A DNA stretch of 64,000 nucleotides from Pseudomonas putida W15Oct28 (GTDB lineage Bacteria; Pseudomonadota; Gammaproteobacteria; Pseudomonadales; Pseudomonadaceae): positions 216,013 to 280,012 of the forward strand of contig NZ_JENB01000001.1 in the NCBI RefSeq assembly GCF_000708715.2, read 5' to 3'. The notes below the pieces were generated by a model, which ran no database searches, was not told the DNA's origin, and saw only the letters and a program-made list of their open reading frames with translations. How positions within the stretch are numbered: the first letter of the stretch is position 1; the number at the start of each line of letters is the position of its first letter. Below are positions 58,734 through 64,000 of the stretch, piece after piece. A program made the position numbers and the translations under genes.

Positions 58734-59483
58734 TCACAACTTCCTGCGCAAGAGGTAAGTATCCATGATCCACCCCTTGCGCCGCCTTTGCTGCTCACGC
58801 ACTTCCAGTATCCGTGCCTTCACCGCCTGCAACGGCCCGGCAATCAGCACTTCATCCTCGGTCCCCAGGTAAGCGCCCCAGTAGATAACCAGCTCCGGGT
58901 CATCCAGCTGGGCAAACGCGCACTGACCGTCGAGCATCACCACCACATTGTCGATAGGCCCCTGCCCGGCCAGGCGCCGCCCTGGCAGCACCGTCAGCGG
59001 CTCGCCGATGCGGTTGAGCGGCACCTGATGACGTGCTGCCAGCGCCTGCACACTGCTGATACCCGGGATAATCCGCAGGCGCAACGCCACGCCGCGTTCG
59101 CGGACCAGATCGAGAATACGCAGGGTGCTGTCGTACAGGGTTGGCTCGCCCCACAGCAGAAAGGCGCCGGTTTCCCCGTCACCCATTTCCTGCTCGATCA
59201 GCCGGGCATACAGCGCAGCACGCCGCCTGTGCCAATCCTGCACCGCGCCCAGGTAGTCATCCGCCTGGCCATCGCGCACGGGGTCGGCCACCTGCACCAG
59301 GCGATAACCACCCTCGGGGCGGTAGCGTTGCAGAATGGCCTTGCGCAGGAGGACCAGTTCATCCTTTTCCCCGCCCTTGTCGAGCACGAAGAACACGCCG
59401 GAGCTACGCAGCGCATCGACTGCTTCATAAGTGACCTGGCGCGGGTCACCCGCACCGATGCCGATCAACAACAGGTCTTTCAT
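58734..59483 (-). CDS. cobF: Precorrin-6A synthase (deacetylating) CobF
   Basis: SAM-dependent methyltransferase of the aerobic cobalamin pathway, 249 residues. It methylates precorrin-5 at C-1 with release of acetate. The tetrapyrrole methylase fold is seen in LLLIGIGAGDPRQVTYEAV, LLWGEPTLYDSTLR and IIPGISSVQALAARH. It is isolated from other cob genes, as is common in Pseudomonas. Convergent to the receiver gene. Confidence 0.92.
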   Translation of the reverse strand: MKDLLLIGIGAGDPRQVTYEAVDALRSSGVFFVLDKGGEKDELVLLRKAILQRYRPEGGYRLVQVADPVRDGQADDYLGAVQDWHRRRAALYARLIEQEMGDGETGAFLLWGEPTLYDSTLRILDLVRERGVALRLRIIPGISSVQALAARHQVPLNRIGEPLTVLPGRRLAGQGPIDNVVVMLDGQCAFAQLDDPELVIYWGAYLGTEDEVLIAGPLQAVKARILEVREQQRRRKGWIMDTYLLRRKL

Positions 59484-59550
59484 CGCCCTGCCCTTTGCGG
59501 GAACCAGCAGCCATTGTCAGGCGGCCGCCGGTATTTGGCAAAACGCTCGC

Positions 59551-60852
59551 TTAGAAGATCGAGAAGTTGTAGCTGACAATCACGCGTGTCTCATCCATGT
59601 CACGCGCCCACTTTTCATAGTTGCTACGGTAAGTGGAATTACGCAGGCGCACGCTGACATCCTTGAAAGTGCCACTTTGCACCTGGTACTTGAACTCGGT
59701 GTCGCGTTCCCATTCCTTGCCTTCGGCATTGCTGCCCGGCACCTTGATATTGTCACCGTTGATGTAACGGGTGAAGAAGGTCAGGCCGGGCACGCCCAGC
59801 GCCTTGAAGTCATAGTCGTAACGCACCTGCCAGGAACGCTCTTGAGCGGCGGCGAAGTCGTTGACCTGCGCATAGTTGACCAGGTACGGGTTGCTGCCAT
59901 CCAGGTACGGCATGGCGCTGTCGCCGTACATCCGCTGCCAGCCGGCACTGATCTTGTGGCCGCCCAGGCTGTAGCCGAGCATGCCGCTGAAGGCATGATG
60001 GTCGATGGCTCCGGCGCGGGCATTGCCAATGTCATCACTCTTGATCAGGCGCAGGTCGGCCGACAGGCTGCCCACCGCCAACGGCTGGCTGGCGACCAGG
60101 CCAAGGAAGTGCTGGCGGTAGATGTTTTCCAGCTTGGCCACCTGGTACTGGGCACTGATTCGCTCGTTTAAGCGGTAATCGACACCGGCCAGGTCGAAGT
60201 GGTCAGTCTCGATATCGCAGGCATAGCGCTTGTTCTTGCAGTGCACGCGAATGTCCTGGCGGTCGGTGGAGTCCCGCGCGGTGTATTTGTCCAGGCGGGC
60301 CAAGGTGAACTTCAGGTCGCGCAGTTCTTCAGAGGTGAGCATGGCGCCATGGAACATGGTCGGCAGCAGGCGGCCGTCGTTGTATTTGAGCAGCGGCACA
60401 TCCGGCATCATCGAACCGTACTTGAGCACGGTATTGGACACCTTGACCTTGGCCGCCAGCCCCATCTTCGCGTACTGGTCAGCCGAGTGCCGCGGATCGT
60501 GCCCGGAAGAAGGCAGCAAGCCACTGTTACTGTCGGCCGGGCTGGAGTCGAGTTTGAAACCGAACATGCCCAGCGCATCCACGCCAAAACCTACCGGGCC
60601 TTGGGTATAACCCGACTGCACATTAAGGATGAAACCTTGTGCCCATTCTTCCCGCTTGGACGCGCCTTGGCTGGAACTGCTGTGGCCGTCACGGAAATCC
60701 CGGTTGAAATAGACATTGCGTGCTTCGACCTTGGCACTGCTGTCTTCAAGAAAACCGGCGGCCTGGGCGTTGACGCCGGCACACAACAGGAACAGGCCGG
60801 CAACACGGCGCCCGGGGGCGAGGGGGAAAGGGGCAAACATGCGAAGAAACAT
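59551..60852 (-). CDS. OprD-family outer-membrane porin
   Basis: Outer-membrane channel of 433 residues. The signal peptide runs to about residue 32 (AGLFLLCAGVNAQA-AG). OprD features are FLEDSSAKVEARNVYFNRDF, GPVGFGVDALGMFGFKLD, and the alternating beta-strand pattern ending in a C-terminal phenylalanine (VSYNFSIF). Two cysteines in KNKRYACDIE and VHCKNK could form a loop disulfide. OprD members admit basic amino acids, small acids or aromatics; the substrate is not predictable here. Confidence 0.9.
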   Translation of the reverse strand: MFLRMFAPFPLAPGRRVAGLFLLCAGVNAQAAGFLEDSSAKVEARNVYFNRDFRDGHSSSSQGASKREEWAQGFILNVQSGYTQGPVGFGVDALGMFGFKLDSSPADSNSGLLPSSGHDPRHSADQYAKMGLAAKVKVSNTVLKYGSMMPDVPLLKYNDGRLLPTMFHGAMLTSEELRDLKFTLARLDKYTARDSTDRQDIRVHCKNKRYACDIETDHFDLAGVDYRLNERISAQYQVAKLENIYRQHFLGLVASQPLAVGSLSADLRLIKSDDIGNARAGAIDHHAFSGMLGYSLGGHKISAGWQRMYGDSAMPYLDGSNPYLVNYAQVNDFAAAQERSWQVRYDYDFKALGVPGLTFFTRYINGDNIKVPGSNAEGKEWERDTEFKYQVQSGTFKDVSVRLRNSTYRSNYEKWARDMDETRVIVSYNFSIF

Positions 60853-61200
60853 CCAGAATCAAAGGCGAGTTAACACACTGTGGCACGAACTGGCCACGGC
60901 ACTGCGACAAGGCCGAACATGCGCCGACCATCATCTGAAATGATCGCGCAAAGGCTCTGGCCCGGGCCATTGGACCATGGTCTAAACGCGCTGAAAGGCA
61001 AACGTAAAAAACCTGAAAAATACCGCACGCAAAACTAGGAAAGTTCCCGCCTTACTTACAAAAGTTAGCAGTTTACCCAGTACCCATGAATGACTACACT
61101 CGATATCAGCGAACAGCGGAACCCACCCGCGTGGCTGGCGTTTTATGCGTATTCAATGTTCGTCACGCCCTGCCACGACCGACGTACAGGAGTGATTACA
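60853..61200. promoter_or_regulatory. 348-bp divergent oprD/turB region
   Basis: Holds the palindrome GACCATGGTC (60973-60982) on the porin side, and A-tracts at 61006-61011, 61016-61020 and 61031-61034 in an AT-rich stretch before turB, suggesting curved DNA of the kind bound by MvaT/H-NS-type proteins. Confidence 0.45.
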
Positions 61201-61560
61201 GTGTCCAGACTTGCAGAGTTTCGTGCTGCCGAAAAAGCGCTCCAGGAGCAGATGGCGCAACTGGAAGCCTTGAAAAAGGATGCCGGCCTCAAACGCGAAA
61301 TCGAATTCGAGCAGAAACTAGTCGGCCTGATGAAAAGCTATGACAAGAGCCTGCGCGATATCATCGCCATCCTCGACCCCAAGGCGGTGAGCAGGGCTAC
61401 CAGCACAGCGCCCAAGCAACAGCGCCGCCCGCGCGTGGTCAAGGTTTATCAGAACCCGCACACCGGCGAGCGGATCGAGACCAAAGGTGGCAACCACCGG
61501 GGCCTCAAGGCCTGGAAAGAACAGTACGGGGGCGCCACGGTAGAAAGCTGGGTACGCTGA
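61201..61560 (+). CDS. turB: MvaT/TurB-type H-NS-like xenogeneic silencer
   Basis: Nucleoid protein of 119 residues with a GTG start, eight bases after AGGAG. The N-terminal half is a coiled-coil dimerisation region (FRAAEKALQEQMAQLEALKK). The C-terminal DNA-binding domain has PRVVKVYQNPHTGERIETKG and RGLKAWKEQYG, typical of MvaT-family proteins. These bind AT-rich DNA and silence foreign genes. The sequence agrees best with my memory of TurB of P. putida, a paralogue of TurA. Confidence 0.9.
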   Translation: MSRLAEFRAAEKALQEQMAQLEALKKDAGLKREIEFEQKLVGLMKSYDKSLRDIIAILDPKAVSRATSTAPKQQRRPRVVKVYQNPHTGERIETKGGNHRGLKAWKEQYGGATVESWVR

Positions 61561-61642
61561 TGAAACGTCCACACTTGCTTCACACTTTTTTCACAAGGGC
61601 TGGCTCAGTATCGAGACAGCTAAAGGACTAGCGACCCCACGC

Positions 61643-61693
61643 GCCCGCACATGCGGGCCTCTAATTCCAGCGCCCTGCCTTGTGCAGGGCGCT
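61643..61693 (+). terminator. Tandem hairpins downstream of turB
   Basis: A GCCCGCA-CA-TGCGGGC hairpin (61643-61658) is followed by AGCGCCCTGC-CTTGT-GCAGGGCGCT (61669-61693) and TTTCATTT. They probably end turB transcription; a small RNA ending here is an alternative. Confidence 0.6.
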
Positions 61694-61781
61694 TTCATTT
61701 GCGCAATCAGCGCACTGCCGTATCATGGCCAGCCTGTCTGTTTTGCCGGTGCCCTGCGCCGGCCCCGTCTCAGGAGTTCCC

Positions 61782-62309
61782 ATGAGCCTGCACGATCTGC
61801 AAACCCTGCCTGGCGTCACCGCCCAACCGGATGCCGCTACCGCCCAATTCGTCTTCAACCACACCATGCTGCGGGTCAAGGACATCGAGAAGTCGCTGGA
61901 CTTCTACACCCGCGTGCTGGGCTTCCGCCTGGTGGACAAGCGCGACTTCCCGGAAGCCGCCTTCAGCCTGTACTTCCTGGCCCTGGTCGACCCGGCACAG
62001 ATTCCCGCCGATGACGCGGCACGCCACCAGTGGATGAAGTCGATCCCTGGCGTACTGGAGCTGACCCACAACCACGGCACTGAAAACGATGCCGAGTTCG
62101 CCTACCACAACGGCAACACCGACCCGCGCGGGTTTGGCCACATCTGCATTTCGGTGCCGGATGTGCGCGCCGCCTGTGCGCGCTTCGAAGCATTGGAAGT
62201 ACCGTTCCAGAAACGCCTGCAGGACGGGCGCATGAACCACCTGGCCTTCGTCAAGGACCCGGACGGTTACTGGGTCGAAGTGATCCAGCCGACCGAGCTC
62301 AAGGGCTAA
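61782..62309 (+). CDS. gloA: Lactoylglutathione lyase (glyoxalase I)
   Basis: Cytoplasmic metalloenzyme of 175 residues that turns the methylglyoxal-glutathione hemithioacetal into S-lactoylglutathione. Metal ligands are recognisable in FNHTMLRVKD (His), LELTHN (Glu), GHICISV (His) and WVEVIQ (Glu). The longer loop insertions are those of the zinc-type, as in human and P. putida enzymes. The ATG at 61782 follows AGGAGTTCCC; an upstream open stretch lies in the terminator region and is not coding. Confidence 0.93.
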   Translation: MSLHDLQTLPGVTAQPDAATAQFVFNHTMLRVKDIEKSLDFYTRVLGFRLVDKRDFPEAAFSLYFLALVDPAQIPADDAARHQWMKSIPGVLELTHNHGTENDAEFAYHNGNTDPRGFGHICISVPDVRAACARFEALEVPFQKRLQDGRMNHLAFVKDPDGYWVEVIQPTELKG

Positions 62310-62406
62310 GCGTTCATCGCCGTTCGCTCGTCGGGCCGGGAACTCCCGGCCCCTTGCTGTGGTATATGAAGGTAACTGCTTCACATGCCACAGCGAGGTA
62401 AGGACG

Positions 62407-62649
62407 ATGCAATCTCTTCACTGTGAATACCGCGAGCACACCATCACCGCAAGCGTGATGCCCCACCCCGACTCCCCCCTGCCCTATGCCGCCGGCTGCC
62501 TGATCACCGCACCCGACGGGCACACCAGCAAGCGCCTGTCGATGCCCATGAAGTTTTTCTCCGACCTTGAGAATGCGCAGCATGTGTCGCTGGCCCATGG
62601 CCGGGCGTTGGTCGACCAGCAGCTGGATGACGGGCACAAGGTGTTCTGA
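62407..62649 (+). CDS. Conserved hypothetical protein, 80 aa
   Basis: Small cytoplasmic protein with ATG at 62407 after AAGGA. I do not recognise a named family. Notable is the DSPLPYAAGCLITAPDGHTSKR segment, predicted beta-rich, and a short C-terminal helix HGRALVDQQLDDGHKVF. No signal peptide. It sits between gloA and a REP pair. Confidence 0.7.
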   Translation: MQSLHCEYREHTITASVMPHPDSPLPYAAGCLITAPDGHTSKRLSMPMKFFSDLENAQHVSLAHGRALVDQQLDDGHKVF

Positions 62650-62660
62650 CCCTGTTGTAG

Positions 62661-62770
62661 CCTGTACTGGCCCTTTCGCGGCTAAAGCCGCTCCCACAGG
62701 TACCGCACAGGTTTCAGGTGCTGCGCTGTACCTGTGGGAGCGGCTTTAGCCGCGAAAGGGCCTGCACCGG
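62661..62770. repeat. REP inverted pair, type A variant
   Basis: CCTGTACTGGCCCTTTCGCGGC and its partner carry GGCTAAAGCC in place of GGGCTTGCCC. They separate the convergent small protein and shikimate-dehydrogenase-like genes. Confidence 0.85.
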
Positions 62771-62775
62771 AGTAC

Positions 62776-63597
62776 CTAGATGTCCCGGGCGTAGGCTACT
62801 GCGGCATCCACCTGCGCCCGCGTCGGCCGTACTCCGGTGTACAGCACAAACTGCTCCAGCGCCTGCAGCGCGATAACTTCCAGCCCGGTGATCACCGGCT
62901 TGCCCAACGCCTGGGCCCGGCGGATCAACGGCGTCTGTGCCGGCATCGCCACCACATCAAACACCCGCTCCGCCGCCGCGATGGCCTGCTCGGAGAACGC
63001 CAGCGCCTCTGCCTCCGGCCCGCCTGCCATACCGATCGGCGTCACGTTCACCAGCATCGGCGGGCAGATGTCGCCCAGCTCGCGCACCCAGCGATAACCA
63101 CACATGTCCGCCAACTGCCGACCGGCCTGCTCGTTGCGCGCAACGATGATGCCTTCGGCAAAGCCGGCATCGCGCAGGGCACTGGCCACGGCCTTGGCCA
63201 TGCCACCACTGCCACGCAGGGCAAAGGCGGTGCCGGGATCGACCTGATGCTGCGCCAGCAACTGGCGCACGGCCAGGTAATCGGTGTTGTAGGCCTTCAG
63301 GTGGCCATCAGTATTGACCAAGGTATTGACCGACTCGATGGCCGCCGCCGACGGGTCGATTTCGTCGACCAGGGCCATGCAGGCCTCCTTGTACGGCATC
63401 GACACGCCGCAGCCGCGGATACCCAGCGCGCGGATACCCGCCACCGCCGCAGGCAGGTCATCGGTGCGCATGGCCTTGTAGTAGAAGTCCAGACCCAGCT
63501 GCTGGTACAGGTGGTTGTGAAAACGCACGCCGAAGGTGCCGGGGCGGCCGGCCAGGGAGATGCACAGCACGGTATCCCTGCTGGGAGTTGTCGACAT
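62776..63597 (-). CDS. Shikimate dehydrogenase-like protein (AroE paralogue)
   Basis: NAD(P)-dependent oxidoreductase of 273 residues. The N-terminal substrate domain has SLAGRPGTFG in place of the SxS pocket motif, the catalytic lysine in VSMPYKEAC and aspartate in NTDYLAV. The cofactor motif is LRGSGGMAKAVASAL. The altered substrate pocket and the genomic setting outside aromatic biosynthesis suggest a quinate/shikimate-like paralogue rather than the housekeeping enzyme. ATG 63597 has GGAG about eight bases upstream; in-frame starts further upstream are unsupported. Confidence 0.86.
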   Translation of the reverse strand: MSTTPSRDTVLCISLAGRPGTFGVRFHNHLYQQLGLDFYYKAMRTDDLPAAVAGIRALGIRGCGVSMPYKEACMALVDEIDPSAAAIESVNTLVNTDGHLKAYNTDYLAVRQLLAQHQVDPGTAFALRGSGGMAKAVASALRDAGFAEGIIVARNEQAGRQLADMCGYRWVRELGDICPPMLVNVTPIGMAGGPEAEALAFSEQAIAAAERVFDVVAMPAQTPLIRRAQALGKPVITGLEVIALQALEQFVLYTGVRPTRAQVDAAVAYARDI

Positions 63598-63758
63598 AAC
63601 CTGCTCCTTTGTCATAACTGAAACGTTTGTGCAGCGTAACAGAGGCAACCACTGGTCGTCCCTTACACAACCTTTACCGTTCCCCTGTGCTCAGCTGACA
63701 GAGACTGGAGTCATATTAGTAAGGCCCCGAACGTGGGGTTTCTCTGCGAGGTTGCTCT

Positions 63759-64000
63759 ATGAACCGTCACATTCCCGGCATCGCCCTGCTGGTCGGTGCC
63801 TTGGCCATCAGCGGGCCCGCGGCTGCCCACGGCGGCGGCCATGGCGGCGGTGGCTGGTATGGGCCGGGCCCGCTCTTGGGTGCGGCAGTGGTCGGCGCCG
63901 TGGTCGGCGCGACGGTTTATGGCGGGCGTGACCGTACGGTGTACGTCGAACGCCAGCCGGTCTATTACGGGCCGCCGCCGGTCTACGTGCAACCGCCGCC
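63759..64000 (+). CDS. Small exported Gly/His- and Pro/Tyr-rich protein (cut by window end)
   Basis: About 80 residues are visible. A signal peptide (IALLVGALAISGPAAA, cleavage near residue 23) is followed by HGGGHGGGGWYGPGP, a hydrophobic glycine-zipper-like run (LLGAAVVGAVVGATVYGG), and a repeating proline/tyrosine tail (VYYGPPPVYV). Such proteins are common, uncharacterised periplasmic or envelope proteins in Pseudomonas. The function is unknown. Confidence 0.75.
   Translation, partial: MNRHIPGIALLVGALAISGPAAAHGGGHGGGGWYGPGPLLGAAVVGAVVGATVYGGRDRTVYVERQPVYYGPPPVYVQPP

Overview
The window is high-GC Gammaproteobacterial DNA that reads as the Pseudomonas putida group. The grounds are the dispersed P. 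putida-type REP hairpins in many intergenic gaps, the MvaT/TurB-type silencer, the OprD-family porin, a vanillate-type transporter with GGATCC boxes, and an sfnE-sfnC-sfnR set. From memory, the gene order at both ends (transporter and PBP2 at the left; glc, the thiolase genes, the CheR/CheB kinase operon, cobF, turB and gloA at the right) resembles the PP_3740-PP_3769 stretch of P. putida KT2440. I could not verify that here. No rRNA, tRNA, CRISPR array, IS element, transposase or prophage gene was seen.

Left part (1-34.4 kb) is mostly accessory catabolism. A 3'-truncated aromatic-acid MFS transporter and a solitary PBP2 come first. A branched-chain/HAAT-type ABC transporter (livKHMGF) follows, divergent from an FCD-type GntR regulator. 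Next is a minus-strand catabolic block: two SDRs, an ATP-dependent hydantoinase/lactamase pair (hyuA, hyuB), a class I aminotransferase, a uronate-dehydrogenase-like enzyme, a DAO-type flavoenzyme, a ThDP enzyme and a succinate-semialdehyde-type dehydrogenase. A TetR regulator is divergent from the SDRs. A 51-bp promoter/operator block is duplicated in front of hyuA and in the SDR/tetR gap, which ties these units into one predicted regulon. The sfnECR operon (sulfone/organosulfur use under sulfate limitation) follows and carries a strong sigma-54 promoter. Then come a GST and a second catabolic block (flavin amine oxidase, MFS, EutQ-like cupin, RidA, GlxA/AraC regulator, second flavin oxidase, D-2-hydroxyacid dehydrogenase).

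Middle part (34.7-51.4 kb): a small exported protein; glcC divergent from glcDEFG and glcB (glycolate to glyoxylate to malate), with two identical GlcC-like palindromes in the promoter gap; a flavin-reductase-like protein; a MocR/PdxR regulator with a CynX-type MFS; an AhpD-like protein; an AraC regulator; and an acetyl-CoA acetyltransferase / 3-hydroxyacyl-CoA dehydrogenase / TetR operon.

Right part (51.5-64 kb): a five-gene overlapping sensory operon (CHASE3-GAF-kinase-triple receiver, CheR, CheB, receiver-kinase, single receiver) with another single receiver divergent from it. No chemoreceptor, CheA or CheW is nearby. Then come cobF, an OprD porin, turB, gloA, a small conserved protein, a shikimate-dehydrogenase paralogue and the start of a Gly/Pro-rich exported protein cut by the window end.
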